A stretch of 64,000 nucleotides of DNA, taken from assembly GCF_002900095.1 (NCBI RefSeq), contig NZ_LLKN01000002.1, positions 2,108,001 through 2,172,000 on the forward strand. Direction: 5' to 3'. The position numbers and the translations under genes were made by a program. Below, piece after piece: positions 51,423 through 62,653 of the stretch (the stretch's first letter is position 1; each line of letters opens with the position of its first letter). The notes under the pieces were generated by a model that was given only the letters and a program-made list of their open reading frames with translations, was not told the origin of the DNA and did no database searches. Origin of the DNA: Salegentibacter mishustinae. GTDB taxonomy: Bacteria; Bacteroidota; Bacteroidia; Flavobacteriales; Flavobacteriaceae.

Positions 51423-51592
51423 TAAATTGCGAGCCGAAAATATAAAAATATTACGGCTATATTTATATTTTTTGCATTAGCATTGCCGTTTTTGAGATCA
51501 TGCAGGATTTTTTCGATATAATGCTCGATTTTTTCGCTGAATTACTGCCGAATTTTGAAAAGCAAAACTTTAGTTCAGCCAGATAATCTATT

Positions 51593-51600
51593 TATCTTTG
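51593..51600 (+). promoter_or_regulatory. Candidate -7 element of the split 5'-nucleotidase operon
   Basis: TATCTTTG, an exact TAnnTTTG match, 19 bases upstream of ATG 51620. Confidence 0.45.
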
Positions 51601-51619
51601 CTTTTTTAATAAAATTTAA

Positions 51620-52378
51620 ATGAAAGAACTCCGCTTAAGTATTTATCTGTTACTAGCCATAATCGTTCTAAGCTGCAAAGGAAATTCGATTAAAACTGCT
51701 GAAATTAAAGGCCAGCGCATCGCTATAGACGAAAAGATTGAAGCAAATGCTGAAATAGAAGAATTTATACAGCCCTTTAAACAGCATTTAAACAAAACTT
51801 TAGACAGCACCCTGGCTTACAATCCCCGCGCTATGGTAAAAAGTGACGGCGATCTAAATACTGCGATAGGGAATCTAATGGCCGATGTGGTTATGGAGCA
51901 AGCCGGCTCTGTTTTTAAAAGCAGAACAGGAAACGAGATAGATATGGTTTTGCTTAATCACGGCGGAATTAGATCTGGCCTAAACAAAGGAAATATTTCT
52001 ACCCGAAGTGCTTATGCCTTAATGCCTTTTGAAAATGAAATCGTGGTAGCTGAACTTTCCGGAGAAAAAATTAAAGAAATGCTTACTTACCTGGAACGAG
52101 CAAAAACCGCTCATCCCGTTAGTGGAATCCAGATTGAAATGGATCAGGATTACAAAGTTACCAGCGCAAAAATAAACGATGAAGAGATTGATGAAGATAA
52201 AACCTATTTTGTAGCTACTTCAGATTATTTGCAGCAAGGCGGCGATAATATGAGCTTTTTTAAAAATCCAATCGAATTGTATAAAGTAGACTATAAATTG
52301 CGAAATGCTATTATAGATTACTTTAAGAAAGTAGACACCTTAAAAGTAGATAAAGACAATAGGTTTATAAGAAAGTAA
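51620..52378 (+). CDS. 5'-nucleotidase C-terminal (substrate-binding) domain, lipoprotein
   Basis: 252 residues: lipoprotein signal ending IIVLSC (C19), then a single 5'-nucleotidase C-terminal domain with GNLMADVVMEQ, VLLNHGGIRSGL and ATSDYLQQGGDNM. In UshA-like enzymes this part binds the nucleoside. The catalytic metallophosphatase half is the next gene, four bases downstream. So the two halves of one enzyme are encoded apart and in reversed order. Probably periplasmic, lipid-anchored. Confidence 0.88.
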   Translation: MKELRLSIYLLLAIIVLSCKGNSIKTAEIKGQRIAIDEKIEANAEIEEFIQPFKQHLNKTLDSTLAYNPRAMVKSDGDLNTAIGNLMADVVMEQAGSVFKSRTGNEIDMVLLNHGGIRSGLNKGNISTRSAYALMPFENEIVVAELSGEKIKEMLTYLERAKTAHPVSGIQIEMDQDYKVTSAKINDEEIDEDKTYFVATSDYLQQGGDNMSFFKNPIELYKVDYKLRNAIIDYFKKVDTLKVDKDNRFIRK

Positions 52379-52382
52379 AGAG

Positions 52383-53291
52383 ATGAAAAGAAGAAATTTT
52401 ATACAACAAACCTCAGCAGCAACTGCTTTTATAGGAATTGGTGGCTTAAGCTCACTTTCATTTAAATCAAATTACAAGAAGCATATTACCATTCTGCACA
52501 CCAACGATGTGCATAGCCATATAGAACCTTTTGGACCCGATGATTCCAGGAATCCTAATATGGGTGGAGTGGCCAGGCGAGCGACTTTAATTCAGCAGAT
52601 TAAAAATGAAAACCCGAATACATTATTATTAGATGCCGGGGATATTTTCCAGGGAACCCCTTACTTTAATTTCTATGGCGGTGAACTGGAATTTAAGCTG
52701 ATGAGCAAGATGAAGTATGATGCAGCCACCATTGGAAACCACGACTTTGATAATGGGATAGATGGATTATATGCGCAACTTCCGCATGCCGAATTCGATT
52801 TTATCTCTTCCAATTATGATTTCAGCAATACGGTGATGGACGGGCACACCCACGATCATAAAATTTTCACTAAAGACGGAGTGAAAATTGGGATTTTTGG
52901 TTTGGGAATTGAACTACAGGGCCTGGTGAACGACAGTCTTTACAAGGAAACAAAATACCTGGATCCTATAGAAATTGCGCAGGATCAAAGCCGAATTCTA
53001 AAACAAGAAAAGAATTGCGACCTGGTTATTTGCCTTTCGCATTTGGGCTATAAATACAGCAGCGATAAAATTTCTGATATTAAACTAGCGCAAAGCACCG
53101 AGAATATAGATCTCATTATTGGCGGCCACACCCATACTTTTCTTGAAAAACCAACTGTAGAGACCAATAAAGCCGGCAAAAAAGTTTTGGTGAACCAGGT
53201 GGGGTGTTACGGACTTTTCCTGGGCAGAATTGATTTTTATTTAGACGATAAAAATAATATTGAAACAAACGGAGTCAAGATTGAGGTTTAA
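52383..53291 (+). CDS. 5'-nucleotidase N-terminal metallophosphatase domain
   Basis: 302 residues. The N-terminus MKRRNFIQQTSAATAFIG is a Tat-like or Sec-like export signal. Catalytic metal motifs of UshA-type metallophosphatases are complete: LHTNDVHSHI, LLDAGDIFQG, TIGNHDFDNG, and GGHTHTF. It lacks the substrate-binding domain, supplied by the preceding gene. Together they would hydrolyse extracellular nucleotides to nucleosides for uptake. The stop codon lies in the stem of a strong terminator. Confidence 0.9.
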   Translation: MKRRNFIQQTSAATAFIGIGGLSSLSFKSNYKKHITILHTNDVHSHIEPFGPDDSRNPNMGGVARRATLIQQIKNENPNTLLLDAGDIFQGTPYFNFYGGELEFKLMSKMKYDAATIGNHDFDNGIDGLYAQLPHAEFDFISSNYDFSNTVMDGHTHDHKIFTKDGVKIGIFGLGIELQGLVNDSLYKETKYLDPIEIAQDQSRILKQEKNCDLVICLSHLGYKYSSDKISDIKLAQSTENIDLIIGGHTHTFLEKPTVETNKAGKKVLVNQVGCYGLFLGRIDFYLDDKNNIETNGVKIEV

Positions 53292-53322
53292 ATTTTAAAA
53301 GTTTAAACCTCGATCTTTTTTT
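53279..53322 (+). terminator. Rho-independent terminator of the 5'-nucleotidase operon
   Basis: GAGGTTTAAA (53283-53292) pairs perfectly with TTTAAACCTC (53302-53311), extended by GAT/ATC with one mismatch, followed by seven T. It overlaps the stop codon. Confidence 0.8.
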
Positions 53323-53329
53323 GAATAAG

Positions 53330-56007
<2,678 letters not shown>

Positions 56008-56018
56008 AATGTTTTAAT

Positions 56019-56621
56019 TTAGGTCTGATCTTTATTCATCCATTTGGGAACCGGCATAGGTTTAAAATTATGCATTTTTTCCAGGAGCTCCTCTATATTT
56101 TCAGCGATAAGCAAAAGATCAAAGTTCTCTTTTCTAAGCAAACCTTTGCGAACCATTGTTTTAAGCATCGCGATAAGATCGTCGTAGAATCCGTTGATAT
56201 TTAGAAGCCCAATGGGATTTTGATGCAGCCCCAATTGACCCCAGGTTACGATTTCAAAAAGCTCTTCGAAAGTTCCAAAACCACCAGGAAGTGCTATAAA
56301 ACCGTCACTTAATTCGTGCATTTTCAACTTTCGCTCGTGCATATCTTTAGTAGTGATCAATTCGGTTAAACCGGTATGTACCACTTCTTTGGTTTTCAAA
56401 AAATCTGGAATTACCCCAATTACTTCACCTCCATTTTGCAGTGTTCCGGCAGCTACCTGCCCCATTAAACCAAGTTTACTTCCACCAAAAATGAGTTGAA
56501 TATTTTTTTGCGCTAAGACTTTACCTAAGCGATAAGATTCGGTATAAATCTTTTCATCATTACCTTCGCTGCTTGCGCAAAAAACAGCAATTCTTTTGAG
56601 TTGATTCTTATTATTTTCCAA
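56019..56621 (-). CDS. LOG-family protein (TIGR00730 Rossmann fold, cytokinin-riboside phosphoribohydrolase-like)
   Basis: 200 residues. Family signature LPGGFGTFEELFE (about 111-123) plus the R-K pair in HERKLKMHE (R97/K98) and the start IAVFCASSEGND. The family cleaves ribose phosphate from AMP or cytokinin nucleotides; the role in bacteria is mostly unclear. Start is TTG 56621, since there is no ATG before the Rossmann strand. Eleven bases from the VOC gene downstream. Confidence 0.88.
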   Translation of the reverse strand: MENNKNQLKRIAVFCASSEGNDEKIYTESYRLGKVLAQKNIQLIFGGSKLGLMGQVAAGTLQNGGEVIGVIPDFLKTKEVVHTGLTELITTKDMHERKLKMHELSDGFIALPGGFGTFEELFEIVTWGQLGLHQNPIGLLNINGFYDDLIAMLKTMVRKGLLRKENFDLLLIAENIEELLEKMHNFKPMPVPKWMNKDQT

Positions 56622-56748
56622 ATCGTTTCTTTTTTATTCTAAAAATTATATTACAAAAGGAACCTTTAAACTTTACCCCAGAAAAGTAAAAATAATTCCA
56701 ATTTATTAAGCCGTAACGCGATTTTCCAATACAACGCAGTCTAGCTAT

Positions 56749-57120
56749 TTAATAGTAATGTTCTGTACTAAAGTAGACTGTATCCCTTTCAATCTCAAAG
56801 ATTATTTTATGACTCATTGCAGCCCCATTTGAAAAATATCCATTCATATACTTCTCAATTTCTTCATTTTCTCTTTTAAATTCCAGGATATAACTTCCAT
56901 CATTTTTATCAGTATCCATTTTTAGAAATCCGGAAACTGATTTGCCTGATTCCACTTTATTGAAAATTGAAGTTTTAGAACCATCGGTTGTTTTAATCTG
57001 AACCTTATTTAATGTCCTGCCCGTATTATTTTGAATTTCAAAATCAACTCCGGTTCCTTCGAAAAAGCTACACGAAGTAATGACCAGACCACAGATTATT
57101 AGAATTATAAAGTTTCTCAT
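56749..57120 (-). CDS. Small lipoprotein of unknown function
   Basis: 123 residues. Lipoprotein signal MRNFIILIICGLVITSC (lipid Cys 17), then a beta-sandwich-like region: VDFEIQNNTGRTLNKVQI, then SGKSVSGFLKM and HKIIFEIERDTVYF. No family recognised. It starts two bases after the prmC stop and is likely co-transcribed with it. Confidence 0.7.
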   Translation of the reverse strand: MRNFIILIICGLVITSCSFFEGTGVDFEIQNNTGRTLNKVQIKTTDGSKTSIFNKVESGKSVSGFLKMDTDKNDGSYILEFKRENEEIEKYMNGYFSNGAAMSHKIIFEIERDTVYFSTEHYY

Positions 57121-57122
57121 AT

Positions 57123-57992
57123 TTAAATATTATGCGCGATTCCTTTTAGCATCCTGTAATTTCCAAAAATATCTTTTCGTTTCTCGGTAACAAACCCCTG
57201 CTCTTGCATCATCTTTTCAGTTTCATCTGCGAGGTATTGATTGATCTCAAAATAAAGCTTTCCACCAGGATTGAGACTTTCTTTGGCCAATCTCGTAATT
57301 TTATTATAAAAAAGTAAAGGATCTTCGTCTTTAACATACAAAGCAGTTTCGGGCTCATACTCCAAAACATTGCGATGCATTTCTTTTTTTTCCAGCTCCC
57401 GAACGTAGGGCGGGTTAGATACTATAATATCCCAGCTTCCAATGAAAGCGTCGGTTTTTAAAATATCCTCCTGGATAAAATTAATTTCAGCATTGTTAGT
57501 TTCAGCATTGTTAGTTTCAGCATTGATTTTCGCTATTTGCAAGGCTTTTTCAGAAATATCAATTGCTGAAATCTGAGCTTTTGGAAGATTTTTCGCCAGA
57601 CTTATGGCGATGCAGCCGCTGCCGGTTCCTATATCCAGGATCTTCAATGCTTTTTTCTCGGAAGCGAAATCATCTAAAATCCATTGCACCAATTCTTCGG
57701 TTTCCGGTCTTGGCACCAGTACATTTTTATCAACTTTAAAAGTCAATCCGAAAAATTCTGTTTCCCCAATAATATACTGAATGGGTTCATGATCTTTTAA
57801 ACGAACTAAGGCTGCATCTAATTTCTGAATCTGGTTTTCATCAATTTCAGTTTCAGGATTTAGAGCCAGGTCCAGACGTTTTATTCCAAAAAATGCTTCG
57901 GTTAATAAAAAGAAAAAGGAAAACACTTCTTCCGCCCGATACTCGCTTTCCAGCTCATTAAAGAAAATTTCTTTTTGTGCTTTTAGTTTCAT
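57123..57992 (-). CDS. prmC: Peptide chain release factor N5-glutamine methyltransferase
   Basis: Methylates the Gln of the GGQ motif in release factors. 289 residues. Motifs: PRPETEELVQW, SAM loop LDIGTGSGCIAI (119-130), catalytic NPPY in IVSNPPYVREL (193-196). A 5-residue tandem unit NAETN, 2.7 copies, lies at about 157-171 between the SAM-binding strand and the next one. Otherwise normal. Confidence 0.94.
   Translation of the reverse strand: MKLKAQKEIFFNELESEYRAEEVFSFFFLLTEAFFGIKRLDLALNPETEIDENQIQKLDAALVRLKDHEPIQYIIGETEFFGLTFKVDKNVLVPRPETEELVQWILDDFASEKKALKILDIGTGSGCIAISLAKNLPKAQISAIDISEKALQIAKINAETNNAETNNAEINFIQEDILKTDAFIGSWDIIVSNPPYVRELEKKEMHRNVLEYEPETALYVKDEDPLLFYNKITRLAKESLNPGGKLYFEINQYLADETEKMMQEQGFVTEKRKDIFGNYRMLKGIAHNI
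57485..57525. repeat. 15-bp tandem repeat inside prmC, 2.7 copies
   Basis: Units tttcagcattgttag at 57485-57499 and 57500-57514, then a partial unit to 57525. In frame, it encodes NAETN-NAETN-NAEIN in the minus-strand protein. It looks like replication slippage and may vary between strains. Confidence 0.75.
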
Positions 57993-58127
57993 CTTTCCAG
58001 TTGTGGATTGTGGATTGTCGGTTGTAAGTTCTCGGTTTGGTGTTTAAGCTATTCTTTTGTCTTGATTCTTTGCTCTCTTCTCTATTCTCTTTATTCTTGA
58101 ATCTTAAACTTTGAATTTTAAAAACTT
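57993..58127. other. Short gap with degenerate tandem motif
   Basis: 135 bases between GNAT and prmC. Starts with a simple motif (gttgtggattgtggattgtc) and then a pyrimidine-rich run on the + strand. No gene or clear terminator. Confidence 0.35.
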
Positions 58128-58613
58128 TCAAATATCCTTAATCATCCACATCGTGCAATTGTAATGACCGGTGTCTCCGAGAGGTTTTTCTAAAGATTTA
58201 AATCCGCTGCGGGCATAGAGTTTTCGCGCACTTTCCATATAGGGCAAGGTTTCAATATAGCACTGTTCAAAACCCTGGGCTTCCCCAAATTTTAAGCAAG
58301 TATCCATCATCTGCGCCCCCAAACCTTTACCTCGAGCTTCAGGGAGAAAATACATTTTTTGCAGTTCACATATTTTTTCTTCCAGTCCAATTAACGGGGC
58401 AATTCCGGCGCCACCAATAACCTTTCCATCTTCTTCTACCACAAAATAATTCATTCGCGGGTGCTGGTAAGTAGCGAACATATCGTCAAGTGCTTTGTCC
58501 TCATAGGCGGTGCCAACTTTAGGAACGCCCATTTCTACTAAAACCGTTCTAACTACTTCGGCAACTTGTTGATTGTCTTCGGGTTGAATTTCCCGTATTT
58601 TTAGCGTGCTCAT
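58128..58613 (-). CDS. GNAT family N-acetyltransferase
   Basis: 161 residues. Acetyl-CoA motif A: MYFLPEARGKGLGAQMMDT with the R-G-x-G-x-G loop, followed by CYIETLPYMESARKLYARSGF (read in two parts) as motif B. IRE(I)QPEDN at the start is the usual first strand. Substrate unknown. Divergent from ribD with 28 bases between the starts. Confidence 0.88.
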   Translation of the reverse strand: MSTLKIREIQPEDNQQVAEVVRTVLVEMGVPKVGTAYEDKALDDMFATYQHPRMNYFVVEEDGKVIGGAGIAPLIGLEEKICELQKMYFLPEARGKGLGAQMMDTCLKFGEAQGFEQCYIETLPYMESARKLYARSGFKSLEKPLGDTGHYNCTMWMIKDI

Positions 58614-58641
58614 TCTTGGTAAATAATCCTATTTTAGTGGC

Positions 58642-59682
58642 GTGAATATACACGAAAAATATATAAAACGCTGTATCGAACTGGCCAAAAACGGACTGGG
58701 AGCAACCTATCCCAATCCGCTGGTAGGCAGCGTAATTGTTCATAAAAATAGCATTATTGGCGAAGGCTGGCACCAAAAGGCAGGCGCTCCACACGCCGAG
58801 GTAAACGCAGTAAATTCTGTGAAAGATAAATCGCTTTTAAAAAAATCTACCATCTATGTGAGTCTTGAACCCTGCAGCCATTTTGGAAAAACGCCGCCTT
58901 GTAGTGATCTAATTATCGCCAAAGGCATTAAAAAAGTGGTGATTGGCGCTGTAGATCCTTTTGCTGAAGTTGCCGGACGGGGCATTAAAAAATTAATGGA
59001 AGCCGGTTGCGAAGTGCAGGTAGGAGTTTTGGAGCAAGAATGCCAGGACCTCAACAAACGCTTTTTCACTTTTCATCAAAAAAAACGCCCCTATATTATT
59101 TTGAAATGGGCGCAAACCGCCGATGGTTTTATCGCTCCGAAAATTCAGGAAAAAAGAGAACCGGTTTGGATCACGAATCAATATTCAAAACAACTAGTGC
59201 ATAAATGGCGAAGTGAAGAACAGGCTATTTTAGTAGGCACCAACACCGCGATTGCCGATAATCCTAAATTAAATACCAGGCTTTGGAAGGGCGAAAACCC
59301 GGTTCGGGCGGTGATAGATAAAAAATTAAAAATTCCGGAAGAATCTGCATTGTTTGATGGCACTATAAAAACAATTGTTTTAACCGAAAATGAAAAGAAG
59401 TCAGACAATAATAATTTAGCCTTTGAAAAATTAGATTTCCAACAGGACCTGCCGAATCAAATTTGCGAGGTGCTTTACCGGCATAACCTACAATCGGTTA
59501 TTATTGAAGGTGGTGCAAAAACGCTTCAGACTTTTACTGATAACAATCTTTGGGATGAAGCGAGAGTTTTTACCGGAATTTCTGAATTTCATAAAGGCGT
59601 AAAGGCACCGGAGTTTTCAGGAAAAATGTTTTCTAAAACCACTCTGGAGCGGGATACTTTAAAATTTTATAAGAATGATTAA
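58642..59682 (+). CDS. ribD: Bifunctional riboflavin biosynthesis protein RibD
   Basis: Deaminase and reductase steps of riboflavin synthesis. 346 residues from GTG 58642. N-terminal deaminase: zinc ligands HAEVNAV (H51, E53) and EPCSHFGKTPPC (C78, C87). C-terminal reductase from about 145: IILKWAQTADGFIA, LVGTNTAIADNP, IEGGAKTLQTF. It overlaps the HAD gene by eight bases. No other rib gene is in the window. Confidence 0.95.
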   Translation: MNIHEKYIKRCIELAKNGLGATYPNPLVGSVIVHKNSIIGEGWHQKAGAPHAEVNAVNSVKDKSLLKKSTIYVSLEPCSHFGKTPPCSDLIIAKGIKKVVIGAVDPFAEVAGRGIKKLMEAGCEVQVGVLEQECQDLNKRFFTFHQKKRPYIILKWAQTADGFIAPKIQEKREPVWITNQYSKQLVHKWRSEEQAILVGTNTAIADNPKLNTRLWKGENPVRAVIDKKLKIPEESALFDGTIKTIVLTENEKKSDNNNLAFEKLDFQQDLPNQICEVLYRHNLQSVIIEGGAKTLQTFTDNNLWDEARVFTGISEFHKGVKAPEFSGKMFSKTTLERDTLKFYKND

Positions 59683-60283
59683 AACTATAATATTCGATTT
59701 TGGAGACGTATTCATCAACCTGGACAAACCGGCTACGATGCGCGAAATGAATAAATATAAAATCGAAGAACTTTCAGAAAGTTTGCTGGATATTAACCAA
59801 CAATATGAAAAAGGGCTAATTTCTTCTACTGAGTTTGTAAAATATTATCAAACAGAACACTCTCAACTTCAGGAAAATCAGTTTAAAAATTCCTGGAACG
59901 CGATTCTAATAGATTTCCCGGAATATCGTTACCAGTTTTTAAAAAAGCTTTCTGCAGAAAAAAACTATAAGTTAATTCTTTTGAGCAATACCAACGAAAT
60001 TCATATTGATTGGGTTAAAGAAAATGTACCGTTTTTTGAAGATTTTAAAGCTTGTTTTGATGCTTTTTATCTTTCACACGAGATCAATTTTAGAAAACCT
60101 GATGCCGAAATTTATGAGTATGTGCTGGAGCAACACGATTTAAAGCCAGAAGAATGCCTTTTTATAGATGATACCAAAGAAAATACCGAGGCCGCTAAAA
60201 ATTTAGGAATTCACACCTGGAACATTGAACCTACCCGCGAAGATGTGATCGATTTATTTACTGCTAAAAAAGAGTTATTTTGA
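59675..60283 (+). CDS. HAD-superfamily hydrolase
   Basis: 202 residues. Nucleophile motif IFDFGDVFINLD (D8, D11), motif II LLSNTN, motif III lysine in NFRKPDAEIY and motif IV CLFIDDTKENTEAA. Resembles small-molecule phosphatases of the HAD subfamily I (YihX-like). Substrate unknown; a link to the dephosphorylation step of riboflavin synthesis is a possibility only by its overlap with ribD. Confidence 0.88.
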   Translation: MIKTIIFDFGDVFINLDKPATMREMNKYKIEELSESLLDINQQYEKGLISSTEFVKYYQTEHSQLQENQFKNSWNAILIDFPEYRYQFLKKLSAEKNYKLILLSNTNEIHIDWVKENVPFFEDFKACFDAFYLSHEINFRKPDAEIYEYVLEQHDLKPEECLFIDDTKENTEAAKNLGIHTWNIEPTREDVIDLFTAKKELF

Positions 60284-61152
60284 TCTATCTACTGCTTAGT
60301 ATACTTTCTTCCACGGTTATTTTTGTGGTTTTCAGGCTGTATAAAAAATATGGAGTAAACACCCTCCAGGCCATCATCGTCAATTATTTTATCGCCTGTA
60401 TCGTGGGCTTTTTCGGTTATATTGAAAGTGTTGACGACCTGGTTAGAATCCCTTCAGAATCCTGGTTCCTGGGAACAGTATTTCTGGGCGCTATGTTTAT
60501 AACCGTATTTAATCTTGCGGCAATTACCACACAGCGCAGTGGACTTTCGGTGGTTTCGGTAGCCACCAAAATGTCGGTTGCGATTCCTGTTTTCTTCGGA
60601 ATCTTTATTTATAATGAAAGCCTGGGTTTTTTAAAAGTCACCGGAATTATTCTCGCACTCGCGGCGGTTTATTTGAGTTCTATTAAAACGAAAAAAGGAA
60701 TTAGCATCAAGAAAGAAAATCTCATTTTTCCTTTACTGGTTTTTGTAGGCAGTGGGATTATTGACACAACAATAAACTACCTTGAAAATTTCTATGTTTC
60801 GGAAACCGATGTCGGGCTTTTCTCTTCCAGCATTTTCGGAATTGCAGGAATCATTGGAACCACGATCTTAATTGGACAGGCAGTTTTAGGAAAACTGAAA
60901 ATTACCTGGAAAAATATAGCGGGAGGAATTGCGCTGGGAATTCCCAATTATTTTTCGATCTATTTTTTAGTAATGGCACTGCGATCTCCGGGATTTGAAA
61001 ATTCGGTGATCTTTACCCTGAACCACGTGGGAATTGTTTTAGCCTCAACCATACTGGGAATCGTACTTTTTAAAGAAGTTCTCTTAAAGAAAAACTGGAT
61101 TGGAATTGCGCTAGCCGTGATAAGTATTATTTTGGTGGCGAGTAGCCAATAA
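60280..61152 (+). CDS. EamA/DMT-family transporter
   Basis: 290 residues, ten predicted helices in two five-helix halves. Start is TTG 60280, overlapping the HAD stop as TTGA; no ATG fits. Conserved pieces include VATKMSVAIPVFFGIFIYNE and the second-half TLNHVGIVLASTILGIVLFKE (read as two parts). Substrate unknown (amino acids, nucleotides or drugs in other members). Third gene of the ribD-HAD-EamA run. Confidence 0.85.
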   Translation: MIYLLLSILSSTVIFVVFRLYKKYGVNTLQAIIVNYFIACIVGFFGYIESVDDLVRIPSESWFLGTVFLGAMFITVFNLAAITTQRSGLSVVSVATKMSVAIPVFFGIFIYNESLGFLKVTGIILALAAVYLSSIKTKKGISIKKENLIFPLLVFVGSGIIDTTINYLENFYVSETDVGLFSSSIFGIAGIIGTTILIGQAVLGKLKITWKNIAGGIALGIPNYFSIYFLVMALRSPGFENSVIFTLNHVGIVLASTILGIVLFKEVLLKKNWIGIALAVISIILVASSQ

Positions 61153-61159
61153 CAGTTTC

Positions 61160-61265
61160 TATTAGTCATGGTGAAGCCATTTTTTTGTGGCTATAGCAAT
61201 CTCATTTGCGAATGCCTAACCAAATACAGATTACTTCTCCCGATAAAAATCGGGATCGTAATGAC
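61160..61265. repeat. Fragment related to family A repeats
   Basis: tggctatagcaatctcattt resembles the left part of family A, and gatcgtaatgacgtcgg resembles the end. The inner ctcccgataaaaatcgggat forms a hairpin. Most of the middle is missing. It lies between EamA and YigZ. Confidence 0.4.
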
Positions 61266-61288
61266 GTCGGATTTAAAATTCAGCTATA

Positions 61289-61903
61289 ATGAAAGACACC
61301 TATAAAACCATAACCAAAGCTTCGCCCGAAGTCCTGTTTAAGGATAGGAATTCAAAATTCTTTGGCTACGCATTTCCGGTTAGGACAGAAGAAGAAGCAA
61401 ATATTCATTTAGAAGAATTAAAAACAAAGCACCACAAAGCGAGGCACTGGTGTTATGCCTGGCAATTTGGAAAATCTGAAGCCGATTTTCAATATCGCGC
61501 CAATGATGATGGCGAACCTTCCAACTCTGCAGGAATGCCAATCTATGGGCAAATTCAATCTTTTGAGGTTACCAACATTCTAATTGTGGTGGTGAGATAT
61601 TTTGGCGGTGTAAAACTCGGTGTGGGCGGACTTATAAATGCCTATAAGACCGCAGCGCAAATGGCACTGGAAGAAGCCAATATCGTTAAACGAACCATAG
61701 ACGAGCTTTTCGAGATTAGTTTTGATTATCCTGAAATGAACATCGTGATGCGATTAATAAAGGAAAATAACCTCAATATTATTGAACAAAAACTGGAGTT
61801 AGATTGTAAGATCTATATTTCTGTAAGGAAAAAAGATGCAGCAGCTATTTTTGAAAAATTTGATACTACTTATAAAGTTGAAATTAAGAAATTAGAGGAT
61901 TAA
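61289..61903 (+). CDS. YigZ/IMPACT family protein
   Basis: 204 residues. The IMPACT N-terminal motif is clear: SKFFGYAFPVRTEEEA, HHKARHWCYAW, DDGEPSNSAGMPI and RYFGGVKLGVGGL. The C-terminal DUF1949 part (about 135-204) follows. In E. coli YigZ and eukaryotic IMPACT the fold is implicated in translation control, with no settled activity. Stands alone after the ribD run. Confidence 0.92.
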   Translation: MKDTYKTITKASPEVLFKDRNSKFFGYAFPVRTEEEANIHLEELKTKHHKARHWCYAWQFGKSEADFQYRANDDGEPSNSAGMPIYGQIQSFEVTNILIVVVRYFGGVKLGVGGLINAYKTAAQMALEEANIVKRTIDELFEISFDYPEMNIVMRLIKENNLNIIEQKLELDCKIYISVRKKDAAAIFEKFDTTYKVEIKKLED

Positions 61904-61916
61904 ATTTTCTAGAAAT

Positions 61917-61995
61917 TGTTATCGCAATGACAATTGAGAGAAGCAATTTATAAAATTCCAGTAAGCATTTAGAGATTACTTCGCTCCGCTCTTAA
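61917..61995. repeat. Second fragment related to family A repeats
   Basis: ttgttatcgcaatgacaatt and agattacttcgctccgct resemble pieces of the right end of family A. Short and degraded. Confidence 0.3.
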
Positions 61996-62052
61996 TAACG
62001 ATTCTTTTGAAAGAGAAAGTTTCTATAATTATCTAGATTGCATTATTAAAGT

Positions 62053-62448
62053 TTATTTCAATTTCTCTAAAATATATTGTGGACAACGAATTGGTTTTTT
62101 GGTTTTGGAATCCATAAAAACAAGAGTAGTAAATGCTTTAGTGAGCAACTCTTTATTTTGATTATAAATTAAATATTCAAAAGTAATTTTTACCGAGGGA
62201 AGTTCCTTCAGCTGCACTTCAATTTCTAATTCATCTTCAAAAACTGCAGGCCTTAAAAATTTTGTGTTCAATTCGTAAACCGGTAACATTACACCGTTTT
62301 CTTCCATCGTTTTATAGGAAATTCCTAGTGCTGAGAGCCAGTCAAGGCGGGCTATTTCAAAGTATTGAGCGTAATTCCCGTGGTGTACCACTCCCATTTG
62401 ATCGGTTTCCGCATAACGGACTTTAACATAAGATATGTGACTTTTCAT
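62053..62448 (-). CDS. Acyl-CoA thioesterase (4HBT hot-dog fold)
   Basis: 131 residues. Catalytic loop YAETDQMGVVHHGNYAQYF (D16, with H22/H23 and N25) is the signature of the 4-hydroxybenzoyl-CoA thioesterase/YbgC group. Cleaves acyl-CoA, possibly short chains; YbgC-like members also associate with Tol-Pal in other phyla, but no tol genes are here. Divergent from dnaA. Confidence 0.9.
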   Translation of the reverse strand: MKSHISYVKVRYAETDQMGVVHHGNYAQYFEIARLDWLSALGISYKTMEENGVMLPVYELNTKFLRPAVFEDELEIEVQLKELPSVKITFEYLIYNQNKELLTKAFTTLVFMDSKTKKPIRCPQYILEKLK

Positions 62449-62653
62449 ATTGAATTTAACAGGTAAAGTGAATGAGGTTTTGTACTTTCATAAGCGGATT
62501 TAAGTATGCATAAATTTTTCTTAAAATTCAACCCTAAACAGGTTTTTTTATTAGATAATTTGTTCACATATTTGCTCTACTCAAGTTGAAAGACCCCTAT
62601 ATCTTTTAACTGCTTATAAACCACTACTAATCTAAAATAATACAACACTAAGC
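62449..62653. promoter_or_regulatory. Intergenic region upstream of dnaA
   Basis: 205 bases between the divergent thioesterase and dnaA genes. TATCTTTT at 62600-62607 is a possible -7 element, and TTTG at 62571-62574 a weak -33 candidate with too long a spacer. One sequence, ttgttcaca (62569), differs from the DnaA-box consensus TTATCCACA at two bases. No cluster of boxes is seen, so the origin itself is not shown here. Confidence 0.35.

Noticed and set aside
62569-62577. Possible DnaA box ttgttcaca and hence an origin upstream of dnaA
   Set aside because: Only one weak site with two mismatches; no cluster and no clear AT-rich unwinding module can be assigned.
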